Positions 49,150-59,321 of a DNA stretch of 64,000 bases are shown in pieces (the first letter of the stretch is position 1; each line of letters starts with the position of its first letter). Origin of the DNA: Poecilobothrus nobilitatus. Its lineage: Eukaryota > Arthropoda > Insecta > Diptera > Dolichopodidae. The stretch spans positions 219,592,965 through 219,656,964 of the forward strand of contig OX352774.1 of the NCBI GenBank assembly GCA_947095535.1. The letters are read 5' to 3'. The position numbers and the translations under genes are program-made. The notes under the pieces are model-generated. The model was not told the DNA's origin and ran no database searches. It saw only the letters and a list, made by a program, of their open reading frames with translations.

Positions 49150-50340
49150 GTTACAGATGTCATATTTAGTTACTTGATATGTCTTTTTTTGTTGCTTGCA
49201 TATGGCTGCTGTTATAATTATACATTTCAACTTTACTCTCTTCAATGAGGTTGCTTTTGAAATTTTGCTAGATAATGTACGTAAGTAGTGTTTAGTTCCA
49301 CAATCTGTAGAAGTATTTTTTCGAATTTGCGTAATTAACTGTTTAACCTAACGCAATTTTCGAAGTTTTTTGTTTGTATGTCATAAACACATCTTTTTTA
49401 GCCTAAGCTAACAAATTTATTCGCACTTCATCCGGTTTCTCTCACAGTTCTGCATTACTAAATATTTTCAACTAGAATTATGTGCACATAATCGGTAGGC
49501 ATGTATTGTTAAATTTAATTAATATTATAAGACAAAATAAAAATTTAGATCGATTTCTCTTGATTCAATGAAAAATGGCGGCGAGATATGACGACTGAAA
49601 TATGACGACGACGTAAAGTGAATGTGATATCATGGTTAGCAATATATTATGTATATACTTCTTACAAATATATTCAGTTAGAGCAGCAACGACATGAACG
49701 ACGAAATGACGTGAACAATATTTTTATTTTTGTCTTCTAATTATCGTTAGAAAGAGAAAGCAAACGATTTATAATTGATTCATTTAAAGATCTAAAAAAG
49801 AATTATAAATGTTATAGACAGTTCTGTGTCAATACACATTATAGTGTGAACCCAAGAGTTTTCATATGCCGTTATAAACTAAATCGCCCGTATTGTTATG
49901 ACATTTATTCATAATATTTATAACGGTAATATAGTTTTTAAAAAATTAAGTATGAATTTATTAAATTAAACCAACTGCTACAATTTTATTTTTTAAACAA
50001 TTTTCAACATCTAAATTTTCGATTTCTAAAACCGACATTTTTGAATTTCAGATTTCAGAATTTTAGAAAAAAAGAATTTTGTAACGGACCTACTTTCTAA
50101 TTTACACTTTTATACATATGTATGTATTAATTTTTGTTTATATTTAAGGTTAATTATATAGAATTTACAATGTTATAATTAAAACACACCATATACATAT
50201 GTTAAATTTATAGATACATTATAAAGGTAATGTATATAGTATGTATTTTTTAAGGTTAAATAAATATAGGAAAAAATGTGATTAAATGTTAACTTTGAAA
50301 AAGTTTTATATAATTTCAATGTCAAAGTTAAATTTTATTA
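49150..50340. other. 5' flank of the trypsin gene, no other gene seen
   Basis: Mostly AT-rich. 49570-49700 holds a GACGA-rich patch (GACGACTGAA, GACGACGACG, ACGACATGAACGACGAAATG). No supported ORF. Confidence 0.45.
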
Positions 50341-50345
50341 TTTAA

Positions 50346-50353
50346 TATAAAAG
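50346..50353 (+). promoter_or_regulatory. Candidate TATA box of the plus-strand trypsin gene
   Basis: TATAAAAG lies 64 bp upstream of the ATG, with a TCATCT initiator-like motif at 50383-50388. Spacing to the initiator (39 bp) is longer than ideal; a second TATAAAA is at 50369. Confidence 0.35.
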
Positions 50354-50409
50354 AAAAAAATTTTTAACTATAAAATTTATTTTCATCTGAACATTTATTT
50401 GAAAATATT

Positions 50410-52832
50410 ATGAAAAATAATAAAAAATCTTTAATTTTATTTTTATTTATTAGTTTTTTTTCATTTATATTTTGTAATGTGGTAATTTATGATGTAGATC
50501 AAGATGATAATGATGATACTATATTACCAGAAAATCCTCAATCATATCGAATTAAGCATGCAAGATTTGCTATAAATGAAAGTATTATTATAGAAGATAA
50601 ATATCCTTTGTTAGATAATTTCAGTAAAAATTCTACTAAAGAACTCGAAGACAAAGTAGTTAATGGAAGTCCAGCTGCTATTAGAAGATTTCGTTATCAA
50701 GTATCTATTGTAACAACATCAAAAACACTTTGTGGTGGATCTCTTATTAGATGGGTACATACATATATTATTATATATAAAATTGTATTAAATTTAATAT
50801 TTAATTTTTAATTGTAATTATTTTTAATATAGCGTTGGGTTCTTACTGCACAACATTGTGTCGAAGGATTTAAAGCAACAGATTTTATAATTCGTGCTGG
50901 TTCAAGAAAATATTATGATGGTGGCGTTAAAGCTAAAGTTGATTTAGTTGTTAAACATGGTGGTTATAGCTCCTTAAGTTTATATAATGATATTGCAATG
51001 TTAAGAATGCCAAGAGGTTTTAGAAAATTTCGTAAAACTTATCCAATAAAACCAATTAAACTTCTTGGAAATGTACCACCTGATGGTTCTAAAGTTATTG
51101 TTAGTGGATATGGAACATTATCATCTGGTGGAGGCATACCAAGATATTTACAAAAAGCTACATTATTAATCATTAATTTCTCAACGTGTAATGAAAATTA
51201 CGGTGGTACTTTAACAACAAAAATGATATGTGCAGGATATTTATCTGGTGCAAAAGATTCTTGTCAGGGTGATTCTGGTGGACCATTAGTATATAAAAGA
51301 AAACTATTAGGAATTGTATCATTTGGTAATGGATGCGGTAAGATTATATTTTATATTTTATTATTTTCCGAGTAAGTTCTAAATAGCGTGCAATTTTTTA
51401 AATCCTTACAAAAACAGTTAAGGAAAAATTAAGCTTTTTAACTATAGAAAGCTTGAAGCTTTATTGATATAGAAAAGCTATAAGAAAATATGCGTATTAT
51501 AGTTTTTTTATACCTGTATGAACTATGCTTAAGGGTATAATAAATTTGCCATTACGTTTATGACACCTTAAAGGAGTCGAGCTAGATATAGTGTCAAAGG
51601 TATGGATCGGCTCAGAATCGAATTCTGAGTCGATTAAGCCATGTACGCCCGTCCGCACGATAACTCAAAAAATAAAACAGCTAGGAGGTTGAAATTTTCT
51701 TTACGTCACTTTTGCAAAATTGTTAGTTTTGCTATTTAAATCCAGCATTTTCGGACGGCGAGTTTGAGTAGCTGCCATAAAACTTGGTTTTTTATATGGA
51801 AATAACTCACTAAGACAGTATCTATTCAAGCTTTGTATCTGAAATTTTGCAAATGATGATCAAGTTTTATGGCAACAGCTTCTGTAAAATTTGGTTGTGA
51901 TGGTACGACAGGTTCGGGTAGGTGCCATACAACTTCTCTTTTTAAATGAAAATAGCTCAGTCTCTATTGAAGTTAGGAGTCTGAAATTTAGTAAAGAGGT
52001 GTCGAGTTACATGCCAACAACATTTGTAAAATTTGGTTGGTCTAGAGCAGCCGGTTCAGACTTCTTGTACCTCTTGGAACCTAATGAAGCTAGGGGTCTA
52101 AAATCTTACAAATGATGACCAAGTTTTATGGCCACAACTTCTGTAAAATTTGATTGTGCTGGTGCAGCAGGTTCGGGTAGCTGCCATACAACTTCTCTTT
52201 TTAAATGAAAATAACTTAGTGTCTATTGAAGCTATATATCTGAAATTTAGTGAAGAGATGTCGAGTTACATGCCAAAAACTTTTGTAAAATTTGATTAGT
52301 CTAAAGCAGCCGGTTCAGGCTTTTTGCACCTCTTGGAACTAAATGAAGCTAGGCGTCTAAAATCTTATAAATGATTATCCAGTTTTATGGCAACAACTTC
52401 TGTAAAATGTAGTTGTGCTTGTGAAATAGATTCGGGTAGCTGTCATGCAACTCCACAATTTACATAAATATATCTCTGTAGTTAACGTCGGTACTAAAAC
52501 ATCTGAAAATTTTTTAAAGATGTTAAGTTTTATAGAAACAGGGTATATTACGTTCATACGAGTATCCTAGAGTTGACACAGTCTACTCTACTGCACTCTT
52601 CCTCGTTTTTATTAATTTCTTTGAAAAACTCTTATAAATAATAATTTTAGCATCGGTTTGATAATTATTTCATTACAAATCCTACTAGGTTGTTCTTTTT
52701 ATTTTTATGATAATATATAAAATTATTTTCAATTTTCTTTTTTATTTTACAGCTACCCCAGATTATCCAGGTGTTTACGTTTCTGTCCCGAAATACAGAA
52801 ATTGGATTAAGAAAGTTTTAAAAAAGTTTTAA
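50410..52832 (+). CDS. Trypsin-like S1 serine protease, catalytically intact, with long acidic pro-region
   Basis: Exons 50410-50754, 50833-51337 and 52753-52832; lengths sum to 310 codons (309 aa). Residues 1-22 are a hydrophobic signal peptide, followed by an unusually long pro-region of about 60 residues with an acidic DVDQDDNDD stretch. Activation is expected at Lys82 before VVNGS. The triad is His123 (TAQHC), Asp168 (NDIAM) and Ser263 (GDSGG); Asp257 occupies position 189, so cleavage after Arg/Lys is predicted. The last exon gives ATPDYPGVYVSVPKYRNWIKK and a basic tail. Intron 1 is 78 bp. Intron 2 is 1415 bp, of which about 1.1 kb is a CCTCG-family repeat. The splice sites (GGTAAG; TTACAG) are intact. 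AATAAA lies at 52897-52902. A secreted digestive or processing protease is likely; the long pro-region favours a regulated zymogen (inference). Confidence 0.92.
51509..52608 (+). mobile_element. CCTCG-family element inside the trypsin intron
   Basis: Left end TTATACCTGTATGAACTATG...AAGGGTATAATAAATTTGCC; right end GAGTTGACACAG...CACTCTTCCTCG. Internal landmark TTCGGGTAGSTGCC occurs at 51913, 52172 and 52431, i.e. 259-bp units, plus a shortened first unit from 51762. It is in the same orientation as the host gene and flanked by T runs, compatible with T/T target insertion. It does not touch the splice sites. Confidence 0.82.
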
Positions 52833-52909
52833 TTAAAAAAATTAATTTAGTCAAATATAATTTTTTGAAATGTTAATTGTAATAATATATATGTATAATA
52901 AAATTTCGA

Positions 52910-54960
52910 AAAACTATAAGTAAACAATTAAACAATTTTTTAGATTTTCTTTTGATTTTTAAACAATTTGCCTAGTAGTATGCAATCATTTTATATTTTT
53001 TCATTTATTAGTTTTCTTACAATTGGCATCTTTTAATAAAAGTTTAAAGTTCATTTTTAAAGTTATAGTGAGTTACACGATATTTTATAGAATTTCTCAT
53101 CTGTCATCATTATACTTGTTTCAATAATTCGTTTTCACTTTTACAATAACACTACTTTTATAATAATACTTTATATATGACAATTTGTTAAGTGTTTTGG
53201 TTTATATTCCTCCATTTAATGCACAATTCTTTATGCTAGTATAGTATTATACATTATATACAAAATATATTCAGAAATTAGGACAATAAGATAACTTTTG
53301 AAACTTTTAAATTTCCCTTTTCCTTTTTTATCTTAACATCCTTTAGATTTAGCTTCCATAGGCGATTGCTTGCAGTTTCCCATAAAAGAAAATCAAAAAC
53401 AAAAAAATGAACTTCTGTAATGATCCTCATTGCCGTCGGAACTTTTAAGGCGTTATAATATCACCTTTTATAAATATCGATACTAAATTGATCTCGATTG
53501 ATGTCCCAATTTTCAAGAGGTTAATATCGCCTTTTGAAAATTGAATACTAAATTTATATCACTGTAAATATGTCTTAAACGATTAAGAGTATTATATCAG
53601 ATACTTAAAAAAAAGGTCTTAAGATTGCAATTTTAAAGGAGTTTAAAGTCAGAGTGATTTTATAGAAAAATTTTAAACATAAAATAGTATTTATATAGCA
53701 AAATGTGAAAATTTGCACAAAAAAAAAAAATTGAATTTATTAAAACAACAAAAAATTATCAAATTTAAACGATATTACAATAGTCTATTATCTTAATAAA
53801 CTCATTTCCATAGATGAATGTAATATAGTTAATTCAATTTAAAAATGAAATATTCCCATATATATCTCATCTACTATTCTATCAATTAATTGATTTGTCT
53901 ATTGTTAACATTCTATTGAATATAAATATATAGATATATATATTACCTAATACCTGTATTACAAAAAAAAAAAATATAATCTAAATATTAAGTCTATAAG
54001 CTTAACATATAAACAAAAATTCGGTGGACGAATTTAAACCTCTAGACCTCTGAACCTACCTAAAACTTTTTTAATTAGAAGCAAAACTGCTGACACCGCA
54101 ATTTTTCATATTCAGCCTTATTTCGATGCTTTATTGTAAGTTGGGTTAAAGCTAGTGTACCAGCTATATTTGGCTACAAATAATGTAATTAAATACCATT
54201 TTATAAAATATACCAATTCAGAAACATTAAAATCTTACAGAATATTTTTTTTATACTAAAACTTTTCTTTCATTTTTATCTCTGCAGCACAATTTTTGAG
54301 GATTTAACACTTTAAAAATCCAGATCTTATTTTTGCCCTACTTTAAGACTATAAATATGAATATAATTAAGATGAAAGTTATATAGATTTAAATTAAACA
54401 AGAAGGTAAAACATTCGTTTTTCTTTTTTTAAATAGAAAATTAAACTTGAGTAATTATTTGTTTTAATTTTATTTAAATATGTTTTTGTTTTATTGTTTT
54501 ATATGACGAGCGGTATTATGAAACTTCGTTAAAATTTAGAACAATATGAAATCAATATGATCTAGAAAAAATATATTGACGAGTTACATAATAATACAGA
54601 TTCTACTTAGAGGCAGTAAATCTGGCTGAAGTATTATAAGTGGAGCCAAAATTCACAACACGTATAAGGAGAATACAATTGATCTACATCAAATGGTCGC
54701 AGTATCTCTTATACCGTTTAAATAACAATAATCTAATAATCTAATCTACAGAAAAATTTTAAATTTTTATAAAATTACAATCATTTAACCTGAAATAAAA
54801 CAAAACAAATAATATAACCTATATTATTTCAATGATTATATTAAAATATATTATTTATTTAAATTAATTATTCAAATATGTATTATTTATTTAATTGCTT
54901 ATTTATTTACATATATTTACAGTAAAATTTTAAATTTCAAACATCATTAATAATTATAAT
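52910..54960. other. Intergenic DNA between the convergent trypsin genes
   Basis: No gene seen. 53695-53800 resembles 56085-56260, which lies upstream of the other trypsin gene (GCAAAATGTG, AAATTTGCACAAAA, AATTGAATTTATTAAAA, then ATTAYAATAsTCTATTA). 54436-54470 shares AGAAAATTAAACTTGAGTAA and following bases with 59043-59078. Confidence 0.5.
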
Positions 54961-55007
54961 AATATTAAAAATTTTATTGTAACTTTATATTACAAAATAA
55001 AATTTAA

Positions 55008-55923
55008 TTACATTTTGATTTTACGTTTAATCCAATCAAAATTTAATGGAACACTTGTATAAATTCCAGGATAACTTGGATCGGCTATATGAAAAAAAAA
55101 AAAAAAACAATTTGTAAACTAAAAATATAAAATAAAATGTTAAATTATATCATACCACAACCGTTACCCCATGAAACAACACCAGCAAGATATCCATTAT
55201 ATGTTATTGGACCACCAGAATCACCTTGACAAGAATCTTTACCTTTAGCAGCAGCACAGAACATCGAACTAGTAAGGTCTCCACCATACATTGTGTTACA
55301 TTTCGAATAATTAATTTTTTTTACAGTAACTTTTTTTAATCTTTTTGCTAGTGCTCCACCTGAAGAAATGCTACCATAACCTGAAACTGTCATTAATGCA
55401 CCATCCTTTGGCAATTTTTTTAATAATGGTATTATATTAATAGAATATTTATTTGCAAATGTTTTAAATGATCCTCTTGTTTTAACTAAAGCAATATCTA
55501 AATTCATTGTGTTACCATTGTAACGTTTATGTCTAATAAGAATTTGTCCCGTTCCATAACAACCATTTTTATACCAATAATTAGATCCTGCACGAATTCT
55601 TACTTGACTTGGTTTATAACCTATAATACAATGTGCAGCCGTAAGAATCCATCTCTAATATAAAAATATGTTATGTTATATGTTAATATAATATATAAAA
55701 AATTTAAAAAAGAAAATTTTTTTTTGTTTTTTACATATTTGATAAGAGATCCGCCACAAATATAATCCCCTGGTAATACAACAACTTGATATTTTCTATT
55801 TGATATATCCACGGCAACTCCTCCAACTATTCTTCCACTCACTTCAACATCTGTTGAATTTTCGGCTGAAATTAAACTAATAAAACCGAATAAAAATAAA
55901 ATTATATAAATTATCAAATTCAT
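55008..55923 (-). CDS. Trypsin-like S1 serine protease, catalytically intact
   Basis: Exons 55923-55735, 55654-55156 and 55084-55008 (minus); 254 aa. The ATG at 55923 is the first in-frame start; an open frame to 55950 begins with GTG and is not needed. Residues 1-20 are a signal peptide; a short pro-peptide ends at Arg31 before IVGG, the standard trypsin activation site. His71 (TAAHC), Asp116 (LDIAL) and Ser209 (GDSGGP) form the triad; Asp203 occupies position 189 and Gly the 216 position (VSWGNGCG), so trypsin specificity is predicted. Introns are 80 and 71 bp. Exon boundaries match the other three S1 genes here. It shares SSGG and ..YGGxLT motifs with the 50410 gene, its likely duplicate. 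AATAAA (minus) lies at 54978-54973. Secreted protease. Confidence 0.93.
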
Positions 55924-55980
55924 TGTTGCAAATTTGATTTCAAAATTCACACTAATTTTTAAAATCTTTAAACTTTCTTT

Positions 55981-55986
55981 TTTATA
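55981..55986 (-). promoter_or_regulatory. Candidate TATA box of the minus-strand trypsin gene
   Basis: TATAAA on the minus strand, followed 33 bp later by a TTAGTG initiator-like motif (A at 55953). This would give a 5' leader of about 30 nt before the ATG at 55923. Confidence 0.45.
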
Positions 55987-55999
55987 TTAGAAATATATA

Positions 56000-56635
56000 T
56001 TTTTTTTTTTTTTTTATTTGCAAATTATGTTGTTTTTTTATAATTTTATACTATACAATTTTTAATAATGTAAGTATTTATTTAGCAAAATGTGTAAATT
56101 TGCACAAAATAAAAATAAAGTGCCTACCTATATATATTTTAAAAAAATATGGTACAAATTCATAGATACAATAAAAATAATTGAATTTATTAAAAAAGAA
56201 ATAAAAATTAATATTCAAAATTTAAAGGTTATTATAATACTCTATTAACGACTATAAATTCTTTTTAATTAAATAAATTTTATCTAACTATTTTTTATAA
56301 TAAAATTTGTTCCTAAAATTCGCATAAATTAAATGTGTAATTAATTAAGTTTATAAATGGAAGATTCTCATCGTATATACGTTGATTCAAAATTATGAAA
56401 TTAACAAATAATTGATTTGTTTTCTTGGGAACTGACCATTTTGCAACTTTCACTTCAGAACTGGACATTTGATCAGAGCATATTTCGCAAAAGGCTTTTT
56501 ACAAAAAAAAACATTTAGCAAAATGGGCAAATAAATAAAAGGTACAACAATTAAAAATTAGGATAAAATAATGATCAGCCAACAGAAATTTCGGTATCCG
56601 GCAAAAGAATATTCCACTCCCACATAAATGAAATT
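56000..56635. other. 5' flank of the minus-strand trypsin gene
   Basis: AT-rich. 56085-56260 is similar to 53695-53800 (see the findings). No gene seen. Confidence 0.45.
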
Positions 56636-56639
56636 ACAC

Positions 56640-56833
56640 AGCCTTTCTTTTCAGGCCTTTCATTACGGCAGCCTTTCATTACACAGCCTTTCTTTTTTGT
56701 GTAAATGTAAATGTAAAAATCGTAAGGGGAAATTATTCTTACGATGTGTATGAAATTCGAACTCATACTCCCTCTGCGTTGACAAGGTATGTTTTGCAGC
56801 GGTGTTTTCATACACTCTTAGCTATTAGACCCC
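56640..56833 (-). mobile_element. SINE family A, diverged copy with repeated internal motif
   Basis: Read on the minus strand: GGGGTCTAATAGCTAAGAG (degenerate A box), GAGTTCGAATTTC (B box), CCCTTACGATTTTTACA, then GAAAGGCTG repeated (full at three places, a fourth as GAAAGGCCTG), ending near TTTATGTGGGAG. The internal repetition is not present in other copies. Confidence 0.75.
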
Positions 56834-56839
56834 TTTGAA

Positions 56840-57540
56840 AATTTTTTTAAATCAAACCTATTGATCCATTCAAAAATTTTTGTACACGCTTATAAAATTA
56901 TACATATGTATGTTGACCAACAAATTTTATATTCTTATAATTTTATAATATTGATGATCTTAAAATTTAATATATCCTAAAAAAGTTTATCCTATAACAC
57001 TTACCTTTAAAATATTGTACTTCGTTCTATTTTCCACATTGATCTTAATTTCTGAAAAAAAAGTTCAAATGCGATTTTATTTATTTTATTAATTTCCTAT
57101 TTTTTGCTTTCTGTTTAAAATACATGTGTGATTTTTTTTTTTTTAATTTGGTATACAATGAGAAACATTTTCGTCATCCAATTTATAAATAAATAACTAA
57201 AAAATTATTATCATAGCCATCTTATAATGTCAATTTATCACTTTTTTTTATTTTTGTTCCAGATAGGAGAAAATTTTCGAAGGATACATCAGATAAGACT
57301 ACCTACTTTATCTTTTAAACCACAATTTAAAGTCTTGTGAGGCTGGAAAAAATTGTCTATTTGTTAAAAATTTATCTATTTCTCTTTGAACAATTAATTA
57401 ATGAATAAATTTGTGGTTCGATAACAAAATATTATTCTTAAAATAATAACAAAATAATCTTAATCTAGTAAATACTAATATATGAAAAGTAAATTCGAAA
57501 GGTGGGCAATGTTAAGAATAAATGAATGTTTTAGCACAAT
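56840..57540. other. AT-rich intergenic DNA, no gene seen
   Basis: No supported ORF or RNA gene. Confidence 0.45.
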
Positions 57541-57544
57541 CTCA

Positions 57545-57745
57545 TCGTCAGATTTTGATCTTTGAGGGTTGAGTCCCACTCTCACCAATTAAAAGTAAAA
57601 AGCAATACATTAAATTGATTCGGTAAACAGTGATACATTTACCAGTGATATACTTGGGACTTAACGCAAGTTTTTTTTTTTCTGAAAAGGAAATGCTATG
57701 TAATTTCCTTGTCACTTTTATGTGGCAGAGAAATAAACTAAACAA
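57545..57745 (+). mobile_element. SINE family A, strongly decayed copy
   Basis: B-box-like GGGTTGAGTCCCACTC, then after an unrelated 100-bp middle GGAAATGCTATGTAATTTCC and CACTTTTATGTGGCAGAGAAA with an A-rich tail. Confidence 0.6.
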
Positions 57746-57759
57746 AAAAACAAACAAGT

Positions 57760-58340
57760 TCTTATGAAAAGTAATTTCAGTATCAGATTTATATTTATCA
57801 TACGTCATAACGTCGAACCATCATTTTTTTTGCACAATTTTGTCTATTTCGAATCTTCAGAACGCTTTCAGACAAAATCGTAAAATTTTGGAGTATTTCG
57901 TACTCCAACATTACTTGGACTCTTTTGTATGCTTTGTAATGTTGCATTGCCTAGACAAACTCCTGGTTTAACATTTTCGATTACTTATATGAAATTTTAT
58001 GAAAATCATCTGAGAAGTATAAGACGAATCGGAAGAAACAATCCTAAAATATTGATCAAATTGCTTACTTAAGCTTTTTTAAAAGATACAATGTTAACAT
58101 GTTATCATGTCTATGTATCAAATCCCTTAATAAATTTAATTATTTATTAAGGAAAAAAGTATAACCTTAACGGAGGTATGGTTTTGTAACCAAAAAAATT
58201 TTTGAAAAAAAAAAAAAATTAAAAAATAATTAATTTTTTCCTTTCTTTTGAAAAAAAAAAAATAAATAAATAAATAAAATAAAAAGTGGTTATAAGGCAA
58301 AAAAAAAATTTCGATTCATCCCTTTGATGGACTTTAGCTG
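57760..58340. other. AT-rich intergenic DNA, no gene seen
   Basis: No supported gene. Contains A-runs and an (AATA)n tract at about 58260-58280. Confidence 0.45.
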
Positions 58341-58366
58341 CGTATTGAGCGAAATTTTTTTTTTTC

Positions 58367-58505
58367 CTAAGGGAGGTGGAAATCTTCCAAAGACACCAAG
58401 AATTTTCTCCTTGGTAGTGTCAGATTCTTACTGACTAAACCCACCTCCCCCTTTAGCCAATAAAGTGGGATGAAACCCTTACCTGCGAACGCAGTATATT
58501 GGCTA
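58367..58505. other. GC-richer stretch with nested hairpins (possible structured RNA element)
   Basis: Outer arms CTAAGGGAGGTGG (58367-58379) and CCACCTCCCCCTTTAG (58441-58456) can pair. Inside, GACACCAAG (58392-58400) pairs with CTTGG..GTGTC (58410-58421), or alternatively GTCAG (58419) with CTGAC (58431). Immediately after, TAGCCAATA (58454-58462) pairs with TATTGGCTA (58497-58505), enclosing GGGATGAAACCC and the perfect CTGCG-AA-CGCAG hairpin (58483-58494). Composition differs sharply from the flanks. It may be the conserved 3' end of a retroelement; no protein was recognised. Confidence 0.5.
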
Positions 58506-58689
58506 GGGAGTAGGGATAGGAAAGGATAGGAAAATGGATACGGAAACATTGAATTGGGAGCGGGACTGTAAGGAAACAATGAATCAGCCTATTATTATTT
58601 TGCTAAGAGTGACTAAAGCCGTCACAACAGTTACAACATGTAGTTGTAGTATATATATTACTACATGAGGTAATTATTGAAGGCATCCC

Positions 58690-58880
58690 CCTTCAGGTTA
58701 GAAATACATAAAAATGTTGTTCTAACAATATTAATTATTTTATGAGGTCCTATTCATGATTAAAAATTCCTTGCCACATCTTAAACAGTGTACAAGTTTT
58801 GTAAATATACAGACGGACGATTGGACAGAGTGTAACTAATATGCAAAATTTTCCAAAATTTTTTTTTTGAAAATGTTCTA
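58690..58880 (-). repeat. GCAC-family repeat, minus-strand left-end fragment
   Basis: Read on the minus strand: TTTTAGAACATTTTC, TTAGTTACACTCTGTCC, CGTCCGTCTGTATATTTACAA, AACTTGTACACTGTTTAAGA, matching the family's left 0.2 kb. Confidence 0.6.
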
Positions 58881-59321
58881 AAAACTATTATTTCGTCATT
58901 CATAACCTGTTACAACTATAGTGAATAAATAATGTGATTAAATGGCATCATTATTTTGATAATTTTTTTTGAATTATTGATTGGGAAGTGCTAAAATTAA
59001 TAATTTTGTTTTTCAAATATTTTTTTTTTTTTGTTTTAAAATTAGAAAATTAAACTTGAGTAATTATTTGTTTTAATTATGTTCTAATACGTCAAATAAA
59101 ATAAAACAAAAGAATATTTTTATTTGTTATATTATGTGATGGAGTTTTATTGACAGAGCGAGTTTGCAAATAGGGTAAATACCTTTGCATTTAAGGCAAG
59201 TTTTCCATTTAAGGCAGATTATACCTAAATAAAAATTTTCTTGATAATAAGTTTATTCAAATTGAAAGTATGTAAACTCAAAAAATATATGTTGAGAAGA
59301 ATATTTTTAAATTTATATAAA

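Noticed and set aside
55924..55950. N-terminal extension of the minus-strand trypsin
   Set aside because: The codon at 55950 is GTG, not ATG; the ATG at 55923 begins directly with the signal peptide.
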